Origin: Gracilaria domingensis
Taxonomy: Eukaryota > Rhodophyta > Florideophyceae > Gracilariales > Gracilariaceae
Assembly (NCBI GenBank): GCA_022539475.1
Contig: VCMS01000276.1
Location: 1-64,000 of the forward strand
Length of the DNA: 64,000 nucleotides
Direction of reading: 5' to 3'
The notes under the pieces: model-generated
The model's database searches: none
What the model was told of the DNA's origin: nothing
What the model saw: the letters and a program-made list of their open reading frames with translations, nothing else
Position numbers and translations under genes: made by a program
Shown: positions 1 to 11,125 of the stretch, piece by piece
How positions within the stretch are numbered: position 1 is the first letter of the stretch
How the letters are laid out: each line of letters opens with the position of its first letter

Positions 1-2555
1 CTTGAGAACATTTATCTAACAGCAGTCCATGTTTTTGAACTGGACATACTTGAAACACAATGTTGAAGAGCTCGTAAAGTGAAAGAACGCCCTCTCATTG
101 CAAACCGAGGAAGCTGTGTGGAAGTTCCTGGTAAACCTGGATTACGCTGGTAAGGAGTATTGCCATTCCATTGCTTTCTAACATGTCCGTGCTCAATGGA
201 GCGAATAGTCTCCTCCACAGCCGTTGCTGTTCTTCTGGACGTCTTTTTGTAGTGTCTTTTAAATAGCAGGTGTGCATGTTCGTATATGCCTGCGTCGTAG
301 TGCTTGATACTTCCCAGACGGCGAATATCGTCCACGAGATGATCGAGAAGATGAAACTTCAGAGTTCCCAGTCTGGAGGGATGAAAATCCGCCAGAGTCT
401 TTGTTGCGGAACGCTTGAAGGCTTCAATCTCCGAACTAAGACACAGGAGAGAGCTTTCAGTCCAATACGGGTCACGATTGTATCTGAATAAGGTCGAGAG
501 CAAGTCCGACTACTGAGAGAAAACGGTTGTGATTGGGGCAACGTCCTGTTCTCCACAGCATATGTCAAAGAATGCTCCTATGAAGGGAAAGACCATGTCA
601 AGTGCTTTGTAGTTTTTGGCCTCCAGCATTCCACGGAGACCGTCTTTCGTGAAGATACCATTCAAAGATTTGCCTTTCTCCTGCGTGGAGAAATCGATAT
701 GTAAACCTTTGGCAGAAGAATCGCGTTCTATGGCAGCTAGAATTGCGTTTGCATGGTTGAGGAGTTGGGTGCGTATCGTTCGAAATGAACGCGATGCAGA
801 TGTTCCTATTGTGGTGCACAGGGTGTCTGACTGCAGTGTCTCGATTGTGGCCGTTTTTATCAACTTTGAGATGCCGAGATGCAAGTTGTGTAATGGTTCG
901 AATGAGAACAGACTGTATGGAGACAATCCCGGGATCATTCCAAGGCTTACGGAAGTTTCCAGGAAAGAACGAATGAGAGATATGGAATTTGAACGCATCA
1001 GAGTATCCGCTTGAGATCTCCTCTCCCTCGCACGACGTGGACGTCTTTCCGCCTCGTCTTTTTGTGCATGTTGCAAGATAGCTGTGTATGTCTTTCGGAT
1101 GCTTTTCGTGTGCTTTTGAGAACGTCCGTTGAATGAGGTGGGAATAGGACTGCATAAAGATGAGCGAGGGGCTTTGCATCTATGACACGGGCTTTCCGTT
1201 TTGGTCCCATGAAGAATGGACAGAATGTCCTTAGCCTCAGGAATATCCGCACAATAACTTGCAAGCAGAGGATGGCACACTCGACTTAGTTTGTCTTCCC
1301 CGATGAACTGAAAACCTTTCTGCGTGAGATTTAGAATGGGCTCCAGGACTTGACGAAGAGATTCTTGAAGGATTTGCATCCTGGACTCGCGTAGAGACTT
1401 GCTAGAAACAAATGGCATTGCGTCTGCTTCAGATGCGAAAACCTCGATCAGTGTGGTAGGGAAGTATGCCACTACTGTGAGGTCATCACGGATACACTTA
1501 CGGCGAAGCTGGTCGGAGAAGTTGAGAAATATGAGGTGAAGAGGATAGGCGGTAACCGATGTTTGCTTTAGAGTTGTTGAAGACTTATCGGTGTATAACT
1601 GCAGAAGACCTACGAAAGATTCACTGTAACTTATTTCTTGGGAGTACCACACTATTCTACTATCCAAAGAGCCCATGACCATTTCCTTAAGTTTTGAGGT
1701 GGCGTCTCTTGCGAGAGAGCCGGACATGGGGTGAGATATTTTCGTGGAGTGGGTCTGAGGTATAGGGTGGAAGAATGTGTTTTCGTTGTTAGCCAACTGG
1801 AGCTGTTTCACAAGTGTCTGAACGGGGTCTCTCGTGTAGAGGGTGGCGCTGAACTTACATCCTTCTGGCGAGACAGTTCTGCGATTGAAACCGTCCTTTG
1901 AGGCGTATCGTTCGAAAATGGCCTTCTTCAGTTCTGTACAGCGCTTGGAACTTGTTATGGTCTCGTTGAATCGCTTTTGCGAGAATCGCGGGTCCCGAAG
2001 TAGCCCAATTAGCTCGTCCGCCTCACGATGACCAAGGTTGGAAGCTACTGAAGCCAGACAAACCGTGAGATAATCCATATGCAAATCACCGAGGGCCTCC
2101 TCAGAAGGCACTGGGCGGGAACTGCTTCCGTGTTCTCGCTCTAATGACGCGGGAGCCGGGGAAGGAGAAACACAATGCGAAGTGTCCGGAATGGGAGGGG
2201 CGCACGGAGTGGGGTCGACGATGTCCTCGGACACTGGAGGCTCGGGAAGGCGACAAGGGGCAGTGACCGTTTCGGAAGATGCGGGCGCGGGTGCGGAAAG
2301 CTTGAGACGCTTGCTTCTCCGAATGCCCCTGCTATTGTCGTCTTCCAGCGCTGCTTTCAGACGAAACGGGCAATGGTTGACATGCTGTTGAAGGGATAAG
2401 ACTCCTCGGCGAGTAACGAAGGGGCACCCACGCTTCTTATGTGTACAGTAGTAGACCATGGGAAGAAGAACTGAGCGAGAAACGACGACAAAGACTGCAA
2501 GGGAAGGGCGTCCGAAGGGAGAAGGAGGTCGAGCGACAGTCAAGATCGACGTCAT
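1..2555 (-). pseudogene. Plavaka/CACTA-like DDE transposase, copy L
   Basis: A minus-strand frame starts at 2555 (or at an inner Met at 2459) and stays open to 513, encoding 681 aa. The same frame continues past an in-frame TAG (510-512) and a second stop TAA (12-14) to the window edge. The N terminus has a Cys/His-rich zinc-finger-like segment (CTHKKRGC, then H and C), followed by a low-complexity Pro/Ser linker. Around residue 455 lies a PCHRCKAP motif after a D-I-P-E context, and near residue 555 FEPLHNLHLGISKL. Both resemble the CxxC and D/E-x-x-H-x-L-x-x-G motifs of Plavaka/EnSpm transposases. The frame is collinear with the R copy at 13477-16485, which shows that the stops are late changes. 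Exact superfamily (Plavaka, CACTA or KDZ) is uncertain. Confidence 0.7.
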
Positions 2556-2830
2556 GCTGAGAACGGAGAATATATTTTGAGTTTAAATCACGTGCTTTCG
2601 TTCAAAAAGGAACGTAGGTACACGTCGACCTCAACACAAGGGTGTACTTCTCGTATTATCTACCACTGGTTATAAACCTGTGGTTTCCCAACGTTGTACG
2701 CTGTACACTTGTCCAATCTCGCACAGAAAAATAAATCTCTTCCCTTCGCCGCCGCCGCCGCGCCTCCGACGTCCGAACTTCCGTTACCGTCGTGAGCCAT
2801 GCCATCGATATCATCGCGTTATACTCCGCT

Positions 2831-2901
2831 CCGTCGTACTTTTTCCCGCCCTCCACTTTATGGAGGCTCCATAAAGTAGAGGGCGGAAGAAAGTAGGACG
2901 G
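2831..2901. repeat. Promoter-proximal hairpin in copy L
   Basis: An imperfect inverted repeat of more than 30 bp per arm runs from CCGTCGTACTTTTTCCCGCC to its near complement at the right end, with a very short loop. It lies about 280 bp upstream of the transposase start. Copy R has the equivalent hairpin with perfect 28-bp arms at 13144-13207. Confidence 0.8.
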
Positions 2902-3139
2902 AGTCATCCGTATCTCAGGGATGTATTCCGTGCAGTCTTTTCGTACGTTCTTCCATATCCTTCCACGTATCTTTGCTCTAAACTAACCAATCCTCACCGC
3001 GTTTCTTCGCGCTCTGCGACATGGAAACGGCAGGAAATAAGCTAATCACCCTCAACTTCTTCTATTTCTTCAAGATATAGAACGAGTTGAAGGGTGAAAA
3101 CGGGAACCCGGTAACCCAAACCGACGACTGTAAGTACGC

Positions 3140-3930
3140 GACCAATAGTTCATTTCGTTGCGCCATAGGCTCTAGCTCTGCCTGTTCGGGATAGGCGATT
3201 CTGGTACTTGGTTGAGACATAGTTTTCTGTCTCGTTTATCGCATCTTGCGGTATGTTTGCTGCATGGGCATTCTCGGTGTCGTTGCTTGTGAGTTCTTGC
3301 TTCGAGACCTTTCGCGTTTTACGATGAATGGATTGCTGATAATCTAACCGATCACTTTCCTTCTTCTTCTTCCTTTTGCGAGTTACTAGGTCCCTCGACT
3401 TTTCTAGCGCAACGTTTCTGTTTTGCTTTATCAATGGTACGTTCCATCGCAATTCAAATGTTTCCAACGGAGCATTGACTAACTTATGGATACTTTCTGC
3501 TTGCGTATACAGGTAAACGACCAATTTTATTTCATCTCTCCAGATCCATCATCGATCTTGAGAGAAAAAATGAAATTGGTCGTTTTACTGTCTGACTGTT
3601 CGGGATAGGCGATTCTGGTACTTGTTTGGGATATAGGCTAGATTCTCGTTTATCGCGTCTTGCGGTATGTTTGCTGCATGGGCATTCTCGGTGTCCTTGC
3701 TTGTGAGTTCTCGCTTCGACACCTTTCGCGGTTTACGATGATATGGTGGGCTGGTAATCTAACCGATCCCTTTCTTGCTTCTTCTTCCGTTTGCGAGTTA
3801 CCAGGTCCCTCGACTTTTCTAGCGCAACGTTTCTGTTTCGTTTTATCAATGGTACGTTCCATCGCATTTCAAATGTATCTAACGGATCATTGACTAACTT
3901 ATGGATAATTTCTGCTTGCGTATACAGGTA
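3140..3930 (-). repeat. Subterminal tandem repeats of copy L
   Basis: Two units, each ending at the marker CGTATACAGG (3502 and 3917; spacing about 415 bp), correspond to the 374-bp tandem units of copy R at 11621-12884. Short ORFs within them (e.g. 3150-3524) are repeats of each other and have no recognisable domain, so I regard them as repeat by-products. Confidence 0.75.
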
Positions 3931-3973
3931 AAAGACTTTTGATGCGGACGTAGCTCACGAGTTGCAGGTGCAG

Positions 3974-4058
3974 GTTCCTCAAGTAGGGAACCATGCATCT
4001 GGGCATGGTTCCCTACATGAGGAACGAAGAGGATGAGGCGCTTCGCGCCTCATCCTCT
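3974..4058. repeat. Paired subterminal hairpins of copy L
   Basis: Two adjacent palindromes: GTTCCTCAAGTAGGGAACC pairs with its near complement (3974-4025), and AGAGGATGAGGCGC pairs perfectly across a 3-nt loop (4028-4058). The same pair occurs in R at 11491-11575 in reverse order and orientation. Confidence 0.85.
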
Positions 4059-4557
4059 CGGAGTGCGTATGTGTTCTACCGATACCGCAATTTCGTGCAG
4101 GTGCCCTCTGCGGCATCTGCCGCAGATTGCGCCTACACCCGCTCCATTATGGGGAAATGGTACATGTAATATAGCGAAGTAGTGGTTAGCAAAAGCGGTC
4201 GATAGAAGAATAGATACGAATAAAACGGTATGATTTCAGAATGGGCATCATCTGTACTAGCACTAGTATTCCATGCGTTGCAGGGTATCATTCCGCAGAA
4301 GGTATCGTGTAATGTGCACCTTAATGGAAACTGAACCTAGACTTCGCGAAATACGGTTCAGGTAGCCCTCGACTAAAGAACTAGCACGAGTGGAAAACCC
4401 CCCAGTATTTACTGCACAGAGATTCTGGACGACCCAAGCAATTATCTGCAAATTTTGAAATAATTGATCTCGATATTTTTTCAAAAAATTTACTGGACGA
4501 CCCTTGCCAATTTCTGGACGACCCTCGCCAAAAACTAGCATCTGCAAGAGACAGACG

Positions 4558-4724
4558 AAATCTGCCACTGGAAGGAACATGGGTTCGTTCCCTCGGAACA
4601 TCAATTGTAAGTGAATCATTTTTTGCTCGCGATTGTACCAACATACTGAGAGATCTCGTCGAAAACGTTTCATTTGCGACGCATTCAATCCGATTCTTGG
4701 AACGTTTGCTTTATTCTTGGGCAC
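4558..4724 (-). pseudogene. ORF fragment interrupted by copy L
   Basis: A minus-strand frame beginning at 4724 (MPKNKANVPRIGL...) encodes about 55 residues of non-repetitive, plausible protein before it runs into the terminus of transposon L at 4557, after which the frame simply reads transposon sequence. I do not recognise the family. It may be a distal exon of the E1 accessory gene at 4968-5876 or unrelated host DNA. Confidence 0.3.
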
Positions 4725-4967
4725 TTAAATCAATACATTACTGTTTATCGAGCATGGAAGGAACTGCAAACGCTCGTCAAGCTTTCTCTTTCATTCTGCT
4801 AATACCGCAAAAGTAAAGCATGGGAAGGCGGCTAATAGTGTTTTGGAAACCCAAGTATGAATGGCAGCACTGATAGATTGATTTCACCTCTATGGAACTT
4901 AATTTCTAACAGGAGATCTCGTTTGTTTCGAAATCAATAACCGTCTTGACAAATGGCTGAATGAGAA

Positions 4968-5876
4968 TTACGGAAGACCTCTGCGGCCACGACTAGTCGC
5001 TCTCTTTTCAATGCCTCCACCTCTTCTGCGAAGACCTGCTCTGTTAATGGCAGGGCGGGCTCCGGTAGAAACAGAGTGTATCATGCGTGCAGTGTGCTGC
5101 TCATGTGAGGTCTGTGAACCAATTCCGTCTGTCTCTGTTCTGTCTGTTTGCATACTTCTGACTGTCAACACATTCTCCGAAAGAGCATTTCTCCTGGTCA
5201 TATTCTGAGCTGTAGGAGTTAAAGCCGGCTGAATTTCGTCATCGTCTGGAAACGGGTCCTGTACGGTAGTGGCTGTAGGCTGCTGAACTTCTTCATTAAC
5301 AATCGATGTGGTCACATGATTTGTTTCGTTTGCACTTCCACCACGCTATGCTCGTACGCGGTTAATCGACTGTGTCTGAACTTGCCAGCTGTGCCCAGAA
5401 TCCTGACTAGCTCGAGTGCTCCCATACTTTCTATCTCGTCTCAATGCCTCTTGTATGAGCATGTTTGCTGCCCATTGTCCTTCAACCATGCGCAGGATCC
5501 GAAAGTGACGCTCTAGTTTTGAACGAAGGTCCACCACGAGTTAAGGGTGCTCCCGAACCAAGTTCCGGTACGTAAACTTTCCATCATTAGAGATATGTTC
5601 GACAGAGTATAAGTACTCTCGAATGCAACGCATTGCTGCAAAAATGAACTCTTCTGTGAGTGGAGTATCTTCACTGTACTGACGCGATTGGAATGCGGCC
5701 ATCTTCCTATTGAAAATCTCTCGCATTCTCCCCTGAGACCCCTTTCTGGGCACTCCATGCTTATCGGCTCGACAAGATTCTAACCTAGTTGGAATAGAAA
5801 GAACGCGTTCTTCGAAACGGGTGGTATCGCCACTGGTCTGCGCCGTTGACAGTGGAGTAGTGGTCGGGGGACACAT
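4968..5876 (-). pseudogene. E1 accessory ORF, TnpA-like position, unknown family
   Basis: One minus-strand frame of about 303 codons starts at 5876 (MCPPTTTPLSTAQ...) and is broken by in-frame TAA (5538-5540) and TAG (5343-5345), with no frame change. The central part (FIFAAMRCIREYLYS, LERHFRILRMVEGQW) looks helical. The C terminus is basic with RRRGGG and GRRG runs that could bind nucleic acid. It is divergent from the transposase, separated by about 275 bp, which is where CACTA elements often place their second gene; that role is inferred from position only. Confidence 0.45.
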
Positions 5877-6151
5877 TGCAGGATGTTGTTAGACTGAAAC
5901 ACTGTCCCTTGTTATGCAGTTTGGCGAAGATGCAGGATGTGGATTCTTCACCGGGGACGAGGTATTGCGAGAGGATACTGTTGCCGCGAAGAAGGTGGGA
6001 AAATGCGCATCGGGTATTTATTCAGTTTTGGTCCACTACAGTTTCGTTTCGTTGTGGCGGGAACGATTTGGTCGTGAGCCTCATTTTCTTGGCGTTGAAT
6101 GAAAGTGTATGGTACGAGAGCTACCGTACTCGAAGTATATTGTGTCATACT
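5877..6151. promoter_or_regulatory. Presumed bidirectional promoter region of E1
   Basis: This 275-bp gap lies between the divergent starts of the accessory ORF (5876, minus) and the transposase frame (Met at 6152, plus). I see no clear TATA box. Its role is inferred from divergent gene layout alone. Confidence 0.3.
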
Positions 6152-7109
6152 CATGAGCAATCGAACACGATTTAGACAGAATCTAGGCTCGGAGGCCAGA
6201 TCTGCGCATCATCTCAATCCTATTTTCCTCTCCGAACGTAATGAGAATAGTGATTCAAAAAGTGCTCTATCAAGTGGGAGCTCTCATTCATCAGATCGGC
6301 AACATGCGCACGGTGATTCATTTTCCCATGCTTCGAGACTGGTCGGCAGGAATGGATATAAGCGAAGACGACTCACTGGAAACAATGAATTTGAGATCAA
6401 CGAAGACGATGTGGTTCAACTGGAAGTTCCGGTCACTCTGTACGCCAGTGAAGATGATTAAGAAACTCCAGAGGCACAAGGCCTCAATCTGATGCACCGC
6501 CTACTTTGGAAGCATCTATCAATGAAGACAACTGTCGTCTAAGGTTTAACAATGCGAATGGACATAGTGATCATATCACTGAAGTAGAGAATGCTGATCT
6601 AGAAGGCATGGACAACACCAACTGCAGCCCTCAACCAATCGAGGAGGTCAATGCAGAGATACACCACGAAAGTTCCCATTTCCCTGAAATGAGTGCGTCT
6701 CATGTCATTGACAATCTTAGTGAGCATCCTATTGGTGGAGAGAACTGTTCAGAAGTATCACAGCTCCTCTCTCTTGCATCATGGGAACGTGCGATGGAAG
6801 AAATCGATGATCTTCCGTGTGCCGTATCAGATTCTCTGAGAGAGGCAGAAGCAAATAGACTTCTACAAGTGCTTTTCATTGTTGAGAACGGAGGTTTGTC
6901 AGAGAACTATGCTCGTAAACTTCTAGCCGCAGATGTTGTTTCATCACCTTTCAGCTTCGATGACACATTGGATTACGTCAGAAGAAGAAGAAGGGTCCGA
7001 AGATACTCTAGAGTGATGTGTAACCAAGAACAAGGTGCGAGTTTTGACAAGGACATTCAAAATGTTATATGCCCAATTCTCAATTGTAACCTGCGAGTAA
7101 CTATCGGGC
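6152..7109 (+). pseudogene. E1 transposase, N-terminal exon (frameshifted)
   Basis: The frame opens with MSNRTRFRQNLGSEARS at 6152 and runs to a TAA at 6459-6461. A neighbouring frame then carries on from about 6465 to the splice donor at 7109, so a single-base indel near 6455 is the simplest reading. The encoded part is acidic and Ser/Asn-rich (EINEDDVVQLEVPV, then about 200 residues), followed by a basic YVRRRRRVRRYSR stretch. The final residues before the intron (CPILNCNLRV) lead directly into exon 2. N-terminal tails of this kind are poorly conserved in Plavaka/CACTA transposases, so the assignment rests on continuity with exon 2. Confidence 0.5.
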
Positions 7110-7148
7110 GTAAGTATTGATATAGGCTGATCTCTGACCAAATTGCAG
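7110..7148 (+). other. 39-bp spliceosomal-type intron in E1 transposase
   Basis: The donor GTAAGT at 7110 and the acceptor AATTGCAG ending at 7148 enclose 39 bp containing in-frame stops. Removing them joins codon ATC-GGG-C to CT-TTG-TGC, giving a continuous frame (VTIG-P-LCREVHTF). The intron is unusually short. Confidence 0.65.
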
Positions 7149-8449
7149 CTTTGTGCAGAGAGGTTCATACCTTCCAGTGCATTTTGCAAAGGTGCCGAAT
7201 GGCATATGAAGCTATCGAAAGCAATTACGAGTCAGATGCAAATCTTCATGACTACTACAATGGTGAATACTTTCAGGCGGTGCAGGTAGAAAGGTTGAAG
7301 TCCTGGAAAGAGGAAGAAGAACTTTATGTGTTCCTTACGTTCTCTTCAGAAGGATTAGAGGTATTTAAAGGGCTGAGAATGACAAGATCGTTGTGGCCAT
7401 TGATGTTTACCGTTTTCAACTACGCTCCAGATCAGCGCTTTAAGGCTTCCAATGTTGTTCTTTGCGGCTTTGTTCCAGGTTCTCACGACGGTGATCATTT
7501 CGATTCTTTCTTAACGTCCTTGATCAACGACTTGGAACGAATGGAGCGTGGAGTACGCATGCAGTGCCACGATGGAAAGACTAGGACCCTGTATTCCTAC
7601 CTTCTGTTTGTTACAGCAGACTGGCCTGCAGCGAGCAAATTGTTGGGCACAAAGGGACACAATGCAGAGCTTCCCTATCGAAGGTGCCACAAGAAAGCGC
7701 GAAGAACTCCTGGAGCTGGGTCGAATTTCTGGACGCTACCTGAGGACCGCAATCGTACAATAATTGAAACATGTCAATCTCTACGAGATCTCCCGACAAA
7801 CTACATCGAGGTAGAGTTCCCATGGCAGAGGACATCTGATGACACTTTTCGCACCTGGGAGTTTTTAGAGCGGGCGCAAACCGATGCGCAGAAGGAGAGA
7901 GTCATGCGTAGTACCGGAATCAAGAGAAAACCAGTTCTCGCGAGATTGTCTCTAGACATTGTCAAGTGCTCACCGTATGATCCCATGCACCTTTGGTTAC
8001 AGGGATGGGTAAAGCACTTGATCAACTTGTGCACAGGGTCCCATCCTAAATGTGGTAGCATTAGAAGATCTTATGGGGTTAGCGGGGAAACCATGGTAAC
8101 GATCAATGAGGCTCTTGCGATGGGGTTCAGTGGAATTCCTTCCACTTGGGGCAGGCCACCGGAGTCTTTTGCGTATATCGCGGCTTGCAAAGCCGAAGAT
8201 TATATGAACTTTGCACTATACTACGGCGCCACGGTGTTCAATACAAGCACAATTGATGGAAGAATAACTAGGTTATGGTCTTTGACGTCCAAAGTGAGAC
8301 CTATCTTGCTCGACACGAAACCGAAGAGAGCAGACGTTTACCGCAGGAAGGAATGGATAACTCAGATACACTTTCTCTTTCTGCAATTGTTTCATACGAG
8401 CGACGCAGATTCGTTTTGCCTCACGCCTACTACTCATGCCATTTTGCAT
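7149..8449 (+). pseudogene. E1 CACTA/Plavaka-like transposase, catalytic part (interrupted)
   Basis: This frame of about 434 codons has clear Plavaka/Transposase_21 features: EGLEVFKGLRMTRSLWPLMF, then VLCGFVPGSHDGDHFDSFL, VTADWPAASKLLGTKGHNAE followed by PYRRCHKKA, and YDPMHLWLQGWVKHL, which matches the family's D-x-M-H-L-x-x-x-G block. The frame is clean until 8449, where gypsy A is inserted inside THAILHLP. The C-terminal part resumes at 30741 in the correct frame once A and one CTACC copy are removed. The function in an intact element would be cut-and-paste transposition. Confidence 0.8.
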
Positions 8450-8454
8450 CTACC

Positions 8455-9003
8455 GGTGAGATAGTACGTGCGGGCGTCTACTCAATGAATATGTCCGGGA
8501 ACGGTGGTATGGATGGGCGACACACAGGGCGTAAGGCCGTGACAGCTGCCGAGCCGGAAAAGGCGGTCGTTGAAGGTGCGAAGTAGCTCACGGCACTCCG
8601 TGGTGAAACCGAGTACGGAGACACGTGTAGTCCAAGATGGTACCACACGCCTAAGAAGAGAGCCGGTGCAACGGTAATGATATCGCTGCTGAACAGCCTG
8701 TACAGGTCTTAGACAAGCTGAGTTCCTACTACGACTTAGAATCCGAGCCATGTGAAACAAGACGAAGAATCTAGTAGGAAGCACCTTGGTTTACTGTCTT
8801 GGGGGCTAGCGCCGACCCGGCGAAAATAAATATCTAGTCTGGCGCCACCACACACGTGTACGGCTTACTCACTACGGGGTACTAGTTGCCACTGGCATAC
8901 ACGTGGACTACTTCTACTACTATATCTACTAAAACAACAGCATCCGACCAGCCGGTTTGCTTACAGTACCACCAGTGCAACCGTCATGGCTCAGTAAGTT
9001 ACA
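8455..9003 (-). repeat. 3' LTR of gypsy A
   Basis: This LTR is collinear over 549 bp with 30192-30740. On the minus strand it begins TGTAACTTACTGAGCC, directly preceded by a purine tract (complement of 9004-9018). Its outer end reads GG where the partner has TG, a decay of the terminal dinucleotide. Confidence 0.9.
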
Positions 9004-9018
9004 GACCCCCCCTTCTTA
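9004..9018 (-). other. Polypurine tract of gypsy A
   Basis: Plus-strand GACCCCCCCCTTCTT abuts the 3' LTR, so the minus-strand transcript reads AAGAAGGGGGGGGTC just before the LTR's TGTA. This is the expected plus-strand primer site for reverse transcription. Confidence 0.75.
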
Positions 9019-9207
9019 GCTTGTTGTCCGTCCTCCGGCAACCTCCCGTCTTAAACGTTCGAGTCCGTTTTCGGTGTCTATTTGATACCATGCGAAAAGT
9101 GCTTATCTTCCTTCTTCCTCGCTCCACTTCATACTGTCTCTCTTCACCTCACCGTCCATACTCGGGCCATACCTTCTCTTCTTCTCTTCTGGTTCCCTCC
9201 TGCCACC

Positions 9208-10474
9208 ATGCCACATGTGTGCGAACATTGGTTCAGTCCCGATGCAAAGTTGGATCATCGCCGTCTCCCGGGCCGAGTTCCCCTCTCCCGTCGTCGCGTA
9301 TGCATTCCGTATCCGGTCGATGAGTATGTTGACCTCACCGGCGAATGGTTTGACGACCATCGCTCCTCCGCGATACCGGTTCGTCCGACTGTCGGGTATC
9401 TCACCGGCAACAAGCGTCTCCGCCATGACTCTTTGGAGACCGGTCGGGGACACAAGCACATCCGTATTGACGAAGGTACTCGCATTAACGCGGTGCACTC
9501 CGATATCGGTATTTCAGTCGACATGCCGTGGATACGATGCTAGCAGGAGCGTGAGTACCAACACTCATTAGCAGTCATCCTTCGCCGCCTGCGGGAACAG
9601 TACGCCGATCAACCCGAAACGGATCCGTTTCCTCCACAAGACCACAATCTTCTCGGTCTCATCGCATGGCCGGTACCGTTGGATAAGTTTTATCTTATCG
9701 CCCACCGCGGGCGGTGGGGTGACGATATTGGCAACGAAGCGCGAATCTGAACTGGACATTATGTCTTCTTCGGCTGGCACAATCAGGAATTTCATGACCT
9801 ACAGCGTCCGAAACGGCAGGGACTGTATTCAGAGGTTCCTGTACAGGAGTAGATATTCACTGTCTCCCGGTATCTATGCGTGCCGACGCCACAGATTGCG
9901 GCTTACTATACGGGGGTCATGGTCAGCGACAGTCGGATAACCTTCCTCGTCCGCACCGTACTCAAGGTAGAGTGGGCTGTATTGGTCTTTTTTCCCTTCC
10001 TGTACACTGCTAGGTACGGGCTCCCGGTGCAGTTGAAGTTCTATGACTGGCGTCTTGCCATGGATTCCGATCTCGAAGCTCCAGCAGGGCGGTTAGTTTG
10101 ACTCCCATGCGAGCTGGTTCGCTTCATTCGTGGACTCAAGGTACAGAACATCGTGAGGGGAACCGATTTCGGAGCAAGGGAGGCCGACGCACTCCTTGAC
10201 TACGTGGTGCAGAATGACTGGGAGAAGACACCGGGACCTGGATCCCTTTGGTACGACTACGATGCTGACTCGTTTCCCGACATTCCCCGTCATCCGGCGC
10301 ACCGGAACGATAGGAACGAATACCGTAACAACCCTCCAATCCTACCGCAATCGGAGTGGATGGATGCACCGCGCGATCGAGTGCCTCATTACTTTCCACA
10401 AGCGGCTGGTTTCGTTAAAGAATGTCTCCCGGGTGGCCACACCCTTAGTAGAATCATTTTGGCGTTGGGTGAAT
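9208..10474 (+). pseudogene. Convergent antisense ORF of gypsy A, N-terminal part
   Basis: The start GCCACCATG at 9208 has an excellent Kozak-like context. The first segment (MPHVCEHWFSPDAKL...) runs to a TAG at 9541-9543. Related frames continue (VILRRLREQYADQ..., about 9574-9748) after a frame change, and then from about 9880 (TPQIAAYYTGVMV...) through an in-frame TGA near 10099 to LALGE at 10473. A block around 10150-10270 (ADALLDYVVQNDWEKTPGPG...WYDYD) aligns in character with ILDVIDGIDWKTVPRS...YYDPW of element C and its counterpart in B. The location, just inside the 3' LTR and opposite to pol, is the same in all three elements. The protein family is unknown. Confidence 0.5.
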
Positions 10475-10598
10475 ACGGGGTATGCACGGGTTTATTTAGA
10501 AAATTAAGTGTTCAAAATCAGGATTTGCACGGATAGTGCACGGAGTAGACTGTGATTTTGAATACCCAATTTTCTAAATAAACCCGTAAATACCCCGT
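10475..10598. mobile_element. MITE-like hairpin element, 124 bp
   Basis: Inverted arms of about 46 bp start with ACGGGGTA and share GGGTTTATTTAGAAAATT. They enclose a short loop (GGATTTGCACGG...). It is much more AT-rich than the surrounding coding DNA. Removing 10475-10598 joins GAA-T to GC-AGA-CCC and restores the antisense ORF frame, which suggests an insertion. No clear target-site duplication is visible, so it could be a repeat-derived expansion. Confidence 0.6.
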
Positions 10599-10992
10599 GC
10601 AGACCCCGTGTCTTTCTTCTAACAATGTACATTGTTCAACCGGAAGCGGTAGAGGAACAAGACCAGGAGACGCCAGCTATAGAGATAGATTTGGCTGGGA
10701 CTCCGGCGCCAGGTCGTGCGCCTCGATACACCGTGTCGCGCCGTTTCGCGTGCTTCTCTATTGAACCGGAGATGGACACGCCGCTCCGTCACGTCCACGA
10801 AAGTTTCATCACCAATGCTGCACTTGATCTCACCGAGGACGGAGTTCACCTCTCACAAGAGTTGTACGCTGCCTACCGTTCGCTCACCGATCGGTGCGTT
10901 GCGGTGGGGGAGCATACGTCGGTCAGTATGTCCGAAACGCTGAAACGTGCGTCCCCTTGGGTAGAGTACGCCAAGCGTTGGCTGCACAACAT
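10599..10992 (+). pseudogene. Convergent antisense ORF of gypsy A, middle part
   Basis: The frame containing MYIVQPEAVEEQDQETPAIE (10625) continues to VEYAKRWLHN, where transposon R interrupts it at 10992. It is acidic with a helical C-terminal stretch (LTEDGVHLSQELYAAYRSLTDR). When R and its AT duplication are removed, the codons run on in frame into the ORF at 22354-22654. Assignment to the antisense gene rests on this frame continuity and on position, because similarity to B and C is not evident in this part. Confidence 0.45.
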
Positions 10993-11025
10993 CGTCTGTC
11001 TCTTGCAGATGCTAGTTTTTGGCGA

Positions 11026-11125
11026 GGGTCGTCCAGAAATTGGCAAGGGTCGTCCAGTAAATTTTTTGAAAAAATATCGAGATCAATTATTTCAAAATTT
11101 GGAGATAATTGCTTGGGTCGTCCAG
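11026..11125 (+). repeat. Subterminal GGGTCGTCCAG motifs of R
   Basis: GGGTCGTCCAG occurs at 11026-11036, 11047-11057 and 11115-11125, and the same set occurs in copy L (complement, about 4411-4531). Short direct repeats next to the termini are typical transposase/TnpA binding sites in CACTA-type elements; binding here is inferred. Confidence 0.6.

Larger units (their letters stand above)
1..4557 (-). mobile_element. Plavaka/CACTA-like DNA transposon, copy L (cut by window edge)
   Basis: This copy matches transposon R (10993-22351) in reverse complement over its whole visible length: the terminal CGTCTGTCTCTTGCAG, the GTCGTCCAG subterminal repeats, two strong hairpins, a tandem-repeat block, a promoter-proximal hairpin and the transposase. 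Homology to R ends sharply at 4557, where R also begins (10993), so 4557 is taken as the terminus. The other end lies beyond base 1. Copy L has fewer tandem-repeat units than R. The flanking DNA of L and R is unrelated, so they are two independent insertions of one family and not arms of a single palindrome. Confidence 0.8.

Noticed and set aside
2175-2399. Plus-strand ORFs at 2175-2399 and 616-1014
   Set aside because: They are shadows of the minus-strand transposase and are mirrored exactly in copy R at 13633-13857 and 15018-15416.
3150-3862. Small basic proteins in the subterminal repeats
   Set aside because: The frames vary between units and copies, and the encoded peptides are only translations of tandem repeat DNA.
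8455-9003. Solo LTR unrelated to the gypsy coding region at 23.6-29.7 kb
   Set aside because: Its length equals that of the LTR at 30192-30740, a polypurine tract follows, and CTACC flanks both outer ends, so it is the 3' LTR of element A.
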